Assembly (NCBI GenBank): GCA_938005545.1
Contig: CALKXV010000002.1
Location: 35,092 to 99,091 of the forward strand
Source of the DNA: an uncultured Paracoccaceae bacterium
GTDB taxonomy: Bacteria; Pseudomonadota; Alphaproteobacteria; Rhodobacterales; Rhodobacteraceae
Direction: 5' to 3'
Length of the DNA stretch: 64,000 nt
Shown: positions 44,800-53,401 of the stretch, one piece after another
Numbering within the stretch: the stretch's first letter is position 1
How the letters are laid out: each line of letters begins with the position of its first letter
Translations under genes and position numbers: made by a program
The notes under the pieces: model-generated
Database searches by the model: none
Seen by the model: only the letters and a program-made list of their open reading frames with translations
Told to the model about the DNA's origin: nothing

Positions 44800-45192
44800 T
44801 TAGCGTCTCAGAAGCTCGAACAGGCTTGACCGCATTTTACGGGCCTGATCGAACATTCTAAGGTTGGCTTCATAGCTTCGCTGCGCTTCGCGCGCGTCTG
44901 CGATTTCGACCACCAATGAGACATTTGATCCGTCAAGGTAGCCGTCACTATCTGCAAGTGGATGCGAGGGATTGAATACCTGCTCCAACTCACTTTGGTC
45001 CAGTTTCACCGAACCCATTTTTATCTGGCCGGTTTCACGTCCAGATTCGACGACCTGTTCAAAAGTCGTCATCTTGCGCCGGTATCCCGGCGTATCCGCA
45101 TTGGCAATATTTTCGGACAAAAGCCGGAGCCGGTTTGCCTGAGCCTGCATGCCTGATGCAGAAATTCCCTTACTTTGATGAAGTCCGTCCAT
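44800..45192 (-). CDS. flgC: Flagellar proximal rod protein FlgC
   Basis: A 130-residue rod protein. The motif ASGMQAQANRLRLLSENIANADTPGYRRKMTTFEQVV and the C-terminal DGYLDGSNVSLVVEIADAREAQRSYEANLRMFDQAR are standard for FlgC. It starts three bases after flgB. Confidence 0.95.
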   Translation of the reverse strand: MDGLHQSKGISASGMQAQANRLRLLSENIANADTPGYRRKMTTFEQVVESGRETGQIKMGSVKLDQSELEQVFNPSHPLADSDGYLDGSNVSLVVEIADAREAQRSYEANLRMFDQARKMRSSLFELLRR

Positions 45193-45195
45193 AAC

Positions 45196-45582
45196 TTATC
45201 TTCCCCCAAGAGACGACCGCAGCACGTCAAGCGATGACTTGTAAACCGTCAAGGCAAGTTCGTGCGCGGACTTTGCGTCCGTTCCACGTGCCATCTCAAT
45301 TTCGACTGATACGTTATTGCCGTTAGGTGACGCCTCGCCACCTATGTCATAGGTATCGTACCGCGGCGAAAGCGCGGTCGACGATATGTGGCGCGCCCGG
45401 GTCGTTTTGACCTCGGGCGCAGCGCGGGGCTGCTCGATGGTTTCCGAGAATTCTATAACATCCCGGGCACGATACCCGGGGGTATCCGCATTCGCGACAT
45501 TCTTCGCGATCTGTGACTGGCGCGCGCCCGAGTGTCGGGCCAAATCCTGTGCCAATTTCATGACATATGGTGTGTCAAACAT
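45196..45582 (-). CDS. flgB: Flagellar proximal rod protein FlgB
   Basis: A 128-residue rod protein with MKLAQDLARHSGARQSQIAKNVANADTPGYRARDVIEF and the C-terminal NGNNVSVEIEMARGTDAKSAHELALTVYKSSLDVLRSSL. The ATG at 45582, preceded by GAGGGAGA, is chosen over the frame opening at 45612. First gene of the nine-gene rod/ring operon and divergent from fliI. Confidence 0.95.
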   Translation of the reverse strand: MFDTPYVMKLAQDLARHSGARQSQIAKNVANADTPGYRARDVIEFSETIEQPRAAPEVKTTRARHISSTALSPRYDTYDIGGEASPNGNNVSVEIEMARGTDAKSAHELALTVYKSSLDVLRSSLGGR

Positions 45583-45677
45583 CGGGGTTTCTCCCTCGAC
45601 CGAATGCACCAAGACTTAACTGTGATTCCTTTAGAAACAGTTTCAGTAGAATGGTCTTAAACCGGGGGTCCCGAAGA

Positions 45678-47006
45678 ATGCCACAACTTAAGTCACTGGA
45701 ACTGATGTCAGCGGTTGTACCGCGCCATAATGTCGTGAACCGCATCGGGCGCATTCAATCCGTGTCCGCCAATTTGGTGACAATCACCGGTTTGTCCGAT
45801 GTGGCAAGCGTTGGTCATCGCGTCGTTTTTGCGACAGCCGGAACCTACGGAGAAGTCGTGTCCGTTGGCGAAAAGACCATATCTGTCTTGCCCGACGGGC
45901 TTTTAACGGAGCTGAAAATTGGACAGGCGGTGCAACACTTGGGCGAAGTCAGTCTTTACCCCGATGACAGTTGGCTCGGTCGCGTGATCGATAGCGAAGG
46001 CCTGCCACTTGACGGCGAACCCCTGATCAACGGCCATACGAAAGTCGCCTTGAATGCACCGCCGCCGCCTGCCGCCGAACGTCGACATCTCGGGGGGCGT
46101 TTGGACACTGGTTATGCGCTTTTCAATACAATTTTACCTATTGTCCGCGGTCAGCGGATCGGATTGTTTTCCGGGTCGGGCGTCGGAAAGTCCAGTTTGA
46201 TGGCCGCCTTCGCCAGCGATATGGAAGCGGACGTCGTCGTCATTGCGCTCATTGGGGAACGTGGTCGCGAAGTGAATGAATTTGTCCGTCGGGTTTTGGG
46301 TAAAAAGGGTCTTGAGCGCAGTGTTGTGATCGCGTCGACCTCTGACACTTCGGCATTGTCTCGACGCCGCGCGGCGTTTTCCGCTATGGCCGTTGCGGAG
46401 CACTTTCGCGACCAAGGGCGCAATGTCCTTTTAATGTTGGATTCGATTACCCGCCTCGCCGAAGCGCATCGCGAGATTGCGTCAACCGCTGGTGAGCCGT
46501 CGACAATGCGCGGTTTCCCACCATCCATGGTGAACCTTTTGGCCGGATTTGCCGAACGCGCCGGGCCCGGAACCGATGGTCAGGGAGACATCACGGCGGT
46601 ATTTACGGTGCTGGTCTCAGGCTCCGATATGGAGGAGCCTGTTGCTGACACGCTGCGTGGATTGTTGGATGGGCATGTGGTTTTATCGCGTGCCATTGCC
46701 GAACGCGGCCGGTTCCCGGCGGTCGATATTCTCAAATCTGTTTCGCGCTCTTTACCGGAAGCGGCGTCTGACGTCGAAAACGAACTGATTTCAACTGCGC
46801 GACGCACTTTGAGCGTTTATGAAGACTCCGAAATAATGGTGCGTTCGGGCCTTTATCAAAAGGGCGCCAATCCAGAGGTTGATCAGGCCGTGTCCCTGTT
46901 CTCTTCACTGGATGCTTTCGCGGCCGAACGCGCCGAGAACGGGTTTAGCGGGGCCTTCGAAAGTCTTGCACAGTGCTTAACCGGCCAGTCCAAGACCAAT
47001 CCCTAA
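45678..47006 (+). CDS. fliI: Flagellum-specific ATPase FliI
   Basis: A 442-residue ATPase of the F1-type family that energises flagellar export. Walker A GSGVGKSS is at 166-173; Walker B NVLLMLDSITRLAEAHREIA is near 250. The ATG at 45678 gives an N-terminus like that of other alphaproteobacterial FliI proteins; a longer in-frame start at 45567 would overlap flgB. It stands alone on the plus strand and its stop overlaps the convergent DUF1217 gene by four bases. Confidence 0.96.
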   Translation: MPQLKSLELMSAVVPRHNVVNRIGRIQSVSANLVTITGLSDVASVGHRVVFATAGTYGEVVSVGEKTISVLPDGLLTELKIGQAVQHLGEVSLYPDDSWLGRVIDSEGLPLDGEPLINGHTKVALNAPPPPAAERRHLGGRLDTGYALFNTILPIVRGQRIGLFSGSGVGKSSLMAAFASDMEADVVVIALIGERGREVNEFVRRVLGKKGLERSVVIASTSDTSALSRRRAAFSAMAVAEHFRDQGRNVLLMLDSITRLAEAHREIASTAGEPSTMRGFPPSMVNLLAGFAERAGPGTDGQGDITAVFTVLVSGSDMEEPVADTLRGLLDGHVVLSRAIAERGRFPAVDILKSVSRSLPEAASDVENELISTARRTLSVYEDSEIMVRSGLYQKGANPEVDQAVSLFSSLDAFAAERAENGFSGAFESLAQCLTGQSKTNP

Positions 47007-47806
47007 AAGAGTGGGGCCTGCGATTGCAACAAGGAAAGCGCTACGGATCCCCGCGTGGTCGAAGCGGCGGATGCGGCCAATTCAGACCGAAACAAAAAGT
47101 TTCTGATCAGTTTTTCTTGCAGCCCAGGGTCTTGGAAGTCTGCCGGATGTGACACGCCAAACGTTCGCTCTGCCTTATTGACGAAGACCTCAAGCTGCCG
47201 ATCAATATCCGTGGTGGCAATTTCCGATGGTAACCCCAGCGCAAGTTCAAAAACCCGACGCAGTGGCGCGTTCCCCATGATCGTAAACCAGGCAACATCC
47301 TCGGAAAGCCCCTGCTCTGCGATCGAGGCGACTTCTCGTTCAATGCTTAGCGCAAGACGCAAATCACCATCCTGATTACCAACAGCGACTTCAAATTGAC
47401 GGTCTTTATATTGCGCAATTATTTTGTCCGAGAAGTCACTGAGAACTGATTTTGGTGGGCTTAACTCAAACCCGAAAGCTTCCGCGAACGCGAAGTATCG
47501 CTTGTCTGACAGACGGTTTGCGAAGGATTCCGGGTCAATAACACCTTCTTCTAAAACGGTTTTGATGTAGAATTTGTTGTTAATATCGTCATCTAAACCA
47601 AAAGCGCCAAGCGCCACGCTTAACAGACGCCTGTCTGCAACCAGTTCTTCGGCCGTTTGAATTTCGCCAATTTTCTCACGAAAGTAATCGGTGTCGCGCG
47701 CAATGACAGAAGAATTGTTAAAAGCCTCCTGCTGAGCGTCTTGCGTGGTACGCAGAAACGTCCAGCCAGCATTTCCGCCTATGGGGAGAATGGGTTGAAA
47801 TGACAT
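47003..47806 (-). CDS. DUF1217 flagellar protein
   Basis: A 267-residue protein of the DUF1217 family, found in alphaproteobacterial flagellar clusters. Helix-rich throughout, with the family pattern FNNSSVIARDTDYFREKIGEIQTAEELVADRRLLSVALGAFGL near the N-terminus and repeats of that style further on. Biochemical role unknown; no signal peptide or membrane helix is seen. It is two bases after flbT and is the last gene of the flagellin block. Confidence 0.85.
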   Translation of the reverse strand: MSFQPILPIGGNAGWTFLRTTQDAQQEAFNNSSVIARDTDYFREKIGEIQTAEELVADRRLLSVALGAFGLDDDINNKFYIKTVLEEGVIDPESFANRLSDKRYFAFAEAFGFELSPPKSVLSDFSDKIIAQYKDRQFEVAVGNQDGDLRLALSIEREVASIAEQGLSEDVAWFTIMGNAPLRRVFELALGLPSEIATTDIDRQLEVFVNKAERTFGVSHPADFQDPGLQEKLIRNFLFRSELAASAASTTRGSVALSLLQSQAPLF

Positions 47807-47808
47807 GG

Positions 47809-48207
47809 CTATTCAGCGGCCATAAGCCGATCCTCTCGTGGAATGAGAAGGCGCAATGACTTCAATGCCTGATAATAACGTTCGCTCACTACAGAGTCGG
47901 TGGCGTCTTCCAATGCTTTGCGGCTATCGACGTCGACCAACACCTGGCTCAGCTGTTCGATACCGGACAACAATTGCGGGCGCGCTTCCTTCGGTGGAAC
48001 ATCACCCGAAAGGACAAGTTGGGCGATATAACAAACGCGACGTACCGGTGTATTCGCTTCCTCGGGGTGCAGCGCGTCTTTGAGGCGCAAAATATTTGCG
48101 TTCGGCGTTAGAATTGCAACCCGGGTTCGACGGTCGCCATTTTCGATGACAGCACCGTTTATCAGAACACGCTCTTTCGGCGCGAGTTTTAGGACCAATC
48201 CACTCAT
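47809..48207 (-). CDS. flbT: Flagellin biosynthesis repressor FlbT
   Basis: A 132-residue FlbT: LVLKLAPKERVLINGAVIENGDRRTRVAILTPNANILRLKDALHPEEANTPVRRVCYIAQLVLSGD. In Caulobacter FlbT binds the 5' leader of flagellin mRNA and blocks translation until the hook is complete. It overlaps flaF by four bases. The flagellin leader in this window has hairpins that could be its target. Confidence 0.95.
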   Translation of the reverse strand: MSGLVLKLAPKERVLINGAVIENGDRRTRVAILTPNANILRLKDALHPEEANTPVRRVCYIAQLVLSGDVPPKEARPQLLSGIEQLSQVLVDVDSRKALEDATDSVVSERYYQALKSLRLLIPREDRLMAAE

Positions 48208-48581
48208 GATGTTTTTTCCGGACCGCGCAAGCCGTGTAGGATGGCCGCGTTTATTTCTATTAAGATGGCCACGTCGCCTTCTTTACTCAGCAAGCTTCGG
48301 GTTTCCTTGGACGTAAATTCAGAAAGCCAAAACAACCGAGCTCGCAACTCCTGCGGAAGCCCATTGTCGGGATGAGCCACATCCATCGCAATCCGGGTCC
48401 AAAGCTTGTTATTTTCAAGCACAGCCGAAGCGAATTCTGCAAACTTTGTTTCTTTTGATTGTGCTGCCGATCTTAATCGGTGCGATACTCGAGCGATTGC
48501 CTCATATTCAGCAGCACGGAACGATTTAATTGGGTCAGCGTTTCTGCCATAGCCTTCACGGGCGCGTTCGACGACATTCAC
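48204..48581 (-). CDS. flaF: Flagellar biosynthesis regulator FlaF
   Basis: A 125-residue FlaF (AREGYGRNADPIKSFRAAEYEAIARVSHRLR ... LENNKLWTRIAMDVAHPDNGLPQELRARLFWLSEFTSKETRSLLSKE). In Caulobacter FlaF is needed for flagellin secretion and translation and opposes FlbT. It starts 81 bases downstream of flagellin, beyond a terminator-like hairpin, so it may be expressed by read-through at a lower level. Confidence 0.94.
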   Translation of the reverse strand: MNVVERAREGYGRNADPIKSFRAAEYEAIARVSHRLRSAAQSKETKFAEFASAVLENNKLWTRIAMDVAHPDNGLPQELRARLFWLSEFTSKETRSLLSKEGDVAILIEINAAILHGLRGPEKTS

Positions 48582-48628
48582 GGAGAAGTTCTCCTGATTT
48601 CAAGCCCATTTTTGAGCATTGGGAAACT

Positions 48629-48652
48629 CTGGGCGGCCGTTAAGCCGCCCAG
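48629..48652 (-). terminator. Hairpin after the flagellin gene
   Basis: A perfect 9-base stem (CTGGGCGGC / GCCGCCCAG) with the loop TTAACG on the minus strand lies 10 bases beyond the flagellin stop and is followed by AGTTTC. The U-run is weak, so it may act as an attenuator or protect the flagellin message, letting part of the transcription continue into flaF-flbT. Confidence 0.7.
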
Positions 48653-48662
48653 AAGGATTGGA

Positions 48663-50174
48663 TTATCTGAAGAGTGACAGGATCGACTGAGGCGACTGGT
48701 TCGCAATCGAGAGTGACTGAACGCCCAACTGTTGCTGAACCTGAAGAGCCTGCAAACGAGCCGAAGCAGCTTCCAAATCCGCATCGACGAGTGCGCCGAT
48801 TCCAGTTCTCAAGCTGTCTACCAGCGACGTTACGAACTCGTCCTGCAGTGCGATACGACTTTGGTCTGAACCGAAGGAGGCCGCCGCATCAAGGGCACTA
48901 TTCAGAAGAACATCGATGTTCTTCAATGCCGAATCTGCACTTTCGTTGCTGGAGACATCAATCGAGTCGAGACCGGCCAAACCGCCTGTGACCACAGCAT
49001 TTTCGTTCACATCGTTGTTGGCTACGATCGTTGCTGTCCGATCAGCACCGGCGTTATCAACTTTCAAAATGAAGTTCGTGCCATCGTTGACAACTTGGGT
49101 CGTGAGATCGCTGTCGTTGAAGGAGTCCACAGCAAGTGCAAGACCATCAGCGACATCTTCGATCGTCTCATTTGCGCCTGCTACATAGGTCGCGACAACT
49201 CCGCCGCCAAGGCTGACTTGGTATCCGTCGCCTTCGTTAACAGTCACATTCGAAAGCGTGAAGGCCTCTGCGCGTTCACCAAGTGTGACGTCAGCGGTAA
49301 GAGAGCTGTTACCACCGGTGTTCGTGCCGTCGACGAGAATATCTTCAAATTCCCGGGTTGATGCAAATTCAAGCGTATCACCGTTTGCAGTCACGGAAAT
49401 TCCAGTGATCTGTGCGGCGTTGATTGCGTCTGCAATCTCGGAAGCCGCAGCAGCACCGGTATCACTCAGTTCTCCGACACCAAAGCTGATAGTTGTGCCG
49501 TCAATGACAAATGAAAACTCATCTTGGTCTGCATCGTCGCCCACTGTGATATCAGCGGCAGTACCGGCGCCATCATCCCGCACGGCATTCGCAGAAAGCG
49601 TGAGTGAGGAGGCCGTGATGTTCGACGACAAATCGGTCAATCCAGCACCAGTTCCAAGAGAGCCTGCCTGAGTGGTCAGATCTCTTCGCGAAATGGAGAT
49701 GTCAGAAGCCGTCACATTGCCCGAGGAGTCTCGTTGAAGCGACGCCAGAATGTTAACGTCATCCGTTCCTTGCACAAGGCTAAGTCCGTTGAATGATGCA
49801 GCGCTAACAATTGACTGGATCTGGTCAACCTTAGCATCAATATCTGCCTGGATTTTGCTGCGGTCAACATTCTCTTCCTGAGCGGCAACAATGTTCCCTT
49901 TCAGTTCGGTCAGAATGTCGGACACTGTTTCTGCTGCTTGTCGGCCAATTGCGACGGTTGCGTCGCCAACGTTAAGGCTATCAGAAATCGCCTTGAAACC
50001 GGCCACATCAGATTCAAGGGTTTTTGATACCGAGAAGATCGCGGCATTGTCCCGAGCATTTGAAATTTTCTTACCCGTTGAAATTTGGTTTTGAATATCA
50101 ACCAGGTTTGTATTGATGCTGCGAAGGTTTTGTAGCGCGGTGAATGCGCTGGTGTTAGTGAGAATACTTGCCAT
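48663..50174 (-). CDS. fliC: Flagellin
   Basis: A 503-residue filament protein. The conserved N-terminal D0/D1 helices ([43 protein letters not shown]) and C-terminal helices ([41 protein letters not shown]-type ending) frame a Thr/Asp/Ala-rich variable region (about 170-400) that would form the exposed surface. No signal peptide, as expected for type III export. The ATG at 50174 has GGAG nine bases before it. Its leader (50175-50383) contains hairpins and no gene. Confidence 0.97.
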   Translation of the reverse strand: [503 protein letters not shown]

Positions 50175-50197
50175 CTGGCGTACTCCAATTCAAATGG

Positions 50198-50237
50198 GGC
50201 GGTTATCCGCCTGTGTTTCGGAAGCGTCTTTCAGACG
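50198..50237 (-). promoter_or_regulatory. Hairpins in the flagellin leader (candidate FlbT target)
   Basis: On the minus strand, CGTCT-GAA-AGACG (50237-50225) and GGCGG-ATAA-CCGCC (50211-50198) form two small perfect stems between 24 and 63 bases upstream of the flagellin ATG, just before the GGAG at 50186-50183. FlbT is known in Caulobacter to bind a structured flagellin leader; whether these stems serve that purpose here is inference. Confidence 0.45.
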
Positions 50238-50320
50238 AGCCAGCCATTCTGACGAGCGAACACCCTTTTGGATTTCGCAGCACCGTTTCTTGGTGTGCCT
50301 CAGGTTTCTCATTTCAGGGC

Positions 50321-50334
50321 TTAAGAAACGTTAA
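50321..50334. promoter_or_regulatory. Paired TTAA half-sites upstream of flagellin
   Basis: TTAA at 50321-50324 and TTAA at 50331-50334 are separated by six bases; the CtrA consensus has seven. They overlap the foot of the terminator hairpin before flagellin. The spacing error makes a CtrA site doubtful. Confidence 0.25.
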
Positions 50335-50359
50335 ACGGCGGCCGTTTCGGACCGCCGTT
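50334..50359 (-). terminator. Terminator between flgN-like gene and flagellin
   Basis: AACGGCGG and CCGCCGTT form a perfect 8-base stem with a 10-base loop, 24 bases beyond the stop of the flgN-like gene on the minus strand, followed by TAACGTTTC. It probably insulates the flagellin promoter from the upstream flgJ/flgN-like transcript. Confidence 0.6.
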
Positions 50360-50383
50360 CTCGGAAGGGTTTGCCTCAAATTT

Positions 50384-50719
50384 TCAGAGTTTCTGTGTAA
50401 CTGAAACCGGTCGCGCCAACGGCTGACGTTGGCCTTCTTTTGAATAAGTCGATTGATGCTCGCCGTTTGAGAATTCCTTCAACTGCGATATCGCCGCTTG
50501 GATGCCGCGCCGAGCTGCGGCTAGTAGCGCTTCGTTATGGGTCGCCCGATCGACCAGCTTTTTGTACGCTTCTGGCGGCAGATCAAGATCTTCGCTCGAC
50601 AACATGTCAGCAAGTTTGGTTTTCTTTTCGGCCAACGCCGAAAGCTTTACATAATTCCCGGTCAGTAAAATTTGCTGTTCTTCGGCAAGAATGCTCTCCA
50701 ATTCGGCTACAACGCTCAT
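50384..50719 (-). CDS. FlgN-like export chaperone candidate
   Basis: A 111-residue helical protein: VVAELESILAEEQQILLTGNYVKLSALAEKKTKLADMLSSE at the start has the heptad pattern and placement of FlgN, the chaperone for hook-associated proteins FlgK and FlgL. Sequence conservation in this family is low, so the call rests on length, helix content and location. Its substrates flgK and flgL are not in the window. The C-terminal 25 residues are basic and probably disordered. It overlaps the flgJ-like gene by four bases. Confidence 0.62.
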   Translation of the reverse strand: MSVVAELESILAEEQQILLTGNYVKLSALAEKKTKLADMLSSEDLDLPPEAYKKLVDRATHNEALLAAARRGIQAAISQLKEFSNGEHQSTYSKEGQRQPLARPVSVTQKL

Positions 50720-51012
50720 TCGCCTTCTCCCTTCACTTGCAGGAGCGACCGATAAATCGATTCGGCCAAGCCAATACCACCGGCCCGCACCGTGGCGTCG
50801 GCATACTCTCGGACCAGAAAACTTGAGAACTGATCTTCGCCAGCACCACCCCCGAACGTTTTTCGCGCTTCGCCGACGCCTGCGGCCTTTAGCATTTCAG
50901 TTAGAAAGCTTGCTTCAAGCTCGCGCGCGACCTCCATAAGATTTGGGTCAACATCTTTCGAAACTTGCGGCAACGTTGGTAATGCCGCCTGATTTGGGCC
51001 AGAGACATCCAT
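50716..51012 (-). CDS. flgJ: FlgJ-like rod-binding protein (single domain)
   Basis: A 98-residue protein matching only the N-terminal rod-binding domain of FlgJ: DPNLMEVARELEASFLTEMLKAAGVGEARKTFGGGAGEDQFSSFLVREYADATVRAGGIGLAESIY. There is no muramidase domain; that function is likely supplied by the transglycosylase at 35996. The ATG at 51012 follows AGGA; the frame remains open back to 51942 on the strand opposite fliK, but that extension has no coding support. Confidence 0.85.
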   Translation of the reverse strand: MDVSGPNQAALPTLPQVSKDVDPNLMEVARELEASFLTEMLKAAGVGEARKTFGGGAGEDQFSSFLVREYADATVRAGGIGLAESIYRSLLQVKGEGE

Positions 51013-51127
51013 TTCCTGATCCTTCTGATCATGACAATTTTCGGCACTATGGGGGCGACAAGTAAAGGACTGGTAATTTTCGTGCCTTAGACCATCAAGA
51101 AATGGACAGGATGTCCGGAGGTCAAAA

Positions 51128-52705
51128 ATGCAGTTGATATTGCAAGTCCTGAATAAGGAACAAATCGGCGACGCGGTTAAACCCGCAGTTGCTATCGGCA
51201 CGCAGGTGTTTCCCGAAGGGGAAGATGCATTCGCGTCCTTTCTTGAAAACCCAGAAGGCGTCGACATCGACGTGACCGAAGCGGCTCTGACGCCCGAAAC
51301 CAGTCCAGTTGATCCGATTGTGCGACGCACAAACGACAATGGCGACAGCTTTCGTTCGATCAGTGCTGTCATTCCTACTGTCGTCGGCGAAGCACGGCGC
51401 CAAGTCACGGTTTCCGCAGATAAAGCCGAAGCAACAAACATTGTCGTCCCGGATGACGCGAAGGTCGCGACCGACAAGGTGCCAAGCCCATCCAGCGAAT
51501 TGGTCGGAAGAATCGCGCAACCTGAACCGGAATTGAAGCCAGCCGCAGTTGCGGCACCCAGCGCTCCAACCGACAAACAAATTTTTAGTGACAAACCCTT
51601 AGCGTCGAATGGTGAATATGAAACTGACGATACATCACGCAAAGTAAGTGCCGGTGAGCAAACCACAAAGCCGATAGTCGAGGACACGGGCAAAGTTATC
51701 TCTGGTAACCCTTTGCCGATCGTATCACGCCCTGCGCCTGGGTTCGGTGGGTCGGAACCGAACCCGCGCGGACGGGAGAAACCTGAACGGATCATATCGC
51801 GTGAATTTTCAACGGAACGGATTGCCGGTGAAATGGCCAACGTTCGCCAAGATCCCCGTTCGACCCCACCGGCGCGGGTCGCTCCAGAAACTGACGTCGA
51901 AGTCCAAAGCGCGTCACGTCCAATACCCTTGACAGACGTCAAAGCCGAGGCTCCGGTTCAGCAACCGCTGCGTGATAATCCACTCCAAACGTTGGAAACG
52001 ATGCCATTGGTTGCAGCCAAGGTCACGCCCAATGTCGCGCCAACGCCATCTGAAAGACTGGCGAAGGTCCGAGACGATCGATCCACCCGGCGCGATCCAG
52101 CACCCGATGTCACTGTCACGGTAAAAACGGCCGCGCCTGAACCAGGCCAGACAACCCAACTCGCAACGCTTTCCAAGCCGGCGATGGTGGTAAAAGACAC
52201 TGTTTCGGGATCCGAAGCAGCGCTGACAAAAGACGACGGTACGACGCAAGCAACGTTGACCGAGCGATCAGAAACCAGCCGCAAACTCGACGCAGTGGCT
52301 CCAAAGTTTGAAACGGCAGCGCGCCCCGTCATCACACAAATTGTGCAAGCCGCGAAGACAGCCGTTGACGGCATTATTGAGGTGAAACTTTCGCCCGAAG
52401 AATTGGGGCGCGTACGACTAACCATGACAACTGGCGAAACCGGGATGACAGTTTTGGTCACCGCAGAACGTCCGGAAACGCTCGACCTTTTACGGCGCAA
52501 CATTGATCTCTTCGCCGCTGATCTGGCCGATCAGGGGTTCTCTGACCTGAACTTCTCCTTTGGGCAGGATGACGCTGGCGACCAAAAGCGAAACTTCGCT
52601 GAAACCGGATCGGAAGATGGCGAAGTGTTTGTTCAGTCGTCGGATATGTCGACCCACGACACCGCTGCAATCTCGCCTGATGGGCGACTTGATCTTAGAC
52701 TGTAA
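51128..52705 (+). CDS. fliK: Flagellar hook-length control protein FliK
   Basis: A 525-residue FliK-like protein. About 400 residues of low-complexity sequence rich in Pro, Thr, Glu and Ala precede the conserved C-terminal hook-length domain (VDGIIEVKLSPEELGRVRLTMTTGETGMTVLVTAERPETLDLLRRN). It is exported during hook growth and signals FlhB to change substrate specificity. It has GGAGG before the ATG. It is followed 12 bases later by flgD. Confidence 0.9.
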   Translation: MQLILQVLNKEQIGDAVKPAVAIGTQVFPEGEDAFASFLENPEGVDIDVTEAALTPETSPVDPIVRRTNDNGDSFRSISAVIPTVVGEARRQVTVSADKAEATNIVVPDDAKVATDKVPSPSSELVGRIAQPEPELKPAAVAAPSAPTDKQIFSDKPLASNGEYETDDTSRKVSAGEQTTKPIVEDTGKVISGNPLPIVSRPAPGFGGSEPNPRGREKPERIISREFSTERIAGEMANVRQDPRSTPPARVAPETDVEVQSASRPIPLTDVKAEAPVQQPLRDNPLQTLETMPLVAAKVTPNVAPTPSERLAKVRDDRSTRRDPAPDVTVTVKTAAPEPGQTTQLATLSKPAMVVKDTVSGSEAALTKDDGTTQATLTERSETSRKLDAVAPKFETAARPVITQIVQAAKTAVDGIIEVKLSPEELGRVRLTMTTGETGMTVLVTAERPETLDLLRRNIDLFAADLADQGFSDLNFSFGQDDAGDQKRNFAETGSEDGEVFVQSSDMSTHDTAAISPDGRLDLRL

Positions 52706-52717
52706 GGAACTCGTTCA

Positions 52718-53401
52718 ATGGAAATTTCGACACAATCAGCAATAAGCAATGCGCAGTCCAATGCGGCACCGTCGGCCTCGACGAGTTCATCTTCAGCGCT
52801 CAGCTCGGATTTTGAGACATTCCTTTTGATGCTGACGACCCAGATGCAGAACCAAGACCCCCTTAACCCGGTTGATTCCGAAGACTTTGCGGTCCAACTC
52901 GCCACTTTCTCGGGCGTCGAACAACAAGTTCGAACCAACCAGCTTTTGGAAAACCTTGCAGGCGGATTTGGTGAAACAAGTTTGGCGCAACTGGCCAGTT
53001 GGGTCGGAATGGAAGCTCGGATTAGTGAGCCTGTGGCCTTCAATGGCACCCCCGTCGATCTTGCGATTTCACCGTCCGCCGGGTCTGACGCTGCCGAATT
53101 GATCGTGCGTAACGCATTTGGAACAGAGGTCGCTCGCGAGGCTGTGCCGCTTGGCGAAGGAACAATTGCTTGGGCCGGTATCGGGCAAAATGGTGCGCCG
53201 CTTGAATCCGGGAATTATTCGCTCGAACTTTCCAGCATCCGACAAGGTGAAGTCACGAACGTATCGCCCGTGTCGCACTATGCGCGGATTACCGAAGCGC
53301 GCCAGGGTGCGAGTGGAATTGAATTGGTTTTTGCTGGTGGTGGTGTCGTCCCGTCGGGTTCGGTGACTGCCCTACGTGAAGCCGCTGACGTTTCTAGTTA
53401 A
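52718..53401 (+). CDS. flgD: Flagellar hook assembly protein FlgD
   Basis: A 227-residue hook-capping protein: LSSDFETFLLMLTTQMQNQDPLNPVDSEDFAVQLATFSGVEQQVRTNQLLE is the standard N-terminal motif, followed by FlgD Ig/tudor-like domains. The hook gene flgE normally follows flgD, but here the next gene is the convergent ubiB, whose stop overlaps by four bases; flgE must be elsewhere. Confidence 0.95.
   Translation: MEISTQSAISNAQSNAAPSASTSSSSALSSDFETFLLMLTTQMQNQDPLNPVDSEDFAVQLATFSGVEQQVRTNQLLENLAGGFGETSLAQLASWVGMEARISEPVAFNGTPVDLAISPSAGSDAAELIVRNAFGTEVAREAVPLGEGTIAWAGIGQNGAPLESGNYSLELSSIRQGEVTNVSPVSHYARITEARQGASGIELVFAGGGVVPSGSVTALREAADVSS

Noticed and set aside
50198..50260. Sigma-28 promoter of flagellin using GCGGATAA as a -10 element
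   Set aside because: The -10-like sequence is part of a perfect hairpin and no TAAA-type -35 element lies at the required spacing.
51104..51116. GGACA-GGA-TGTCC palindrome before fliK
   Set aside because: Only five base pairs and no second copy; too weak to call an operator.
51013..51942. Long minus-strand open frame extending the flgJ-like gene upstream, opposite fliK
   Set aside because: The rod-binding domain starts at the ATG at 51012 with its own AGGA; the extension is low-complexity antisense of fliK and has no domain.
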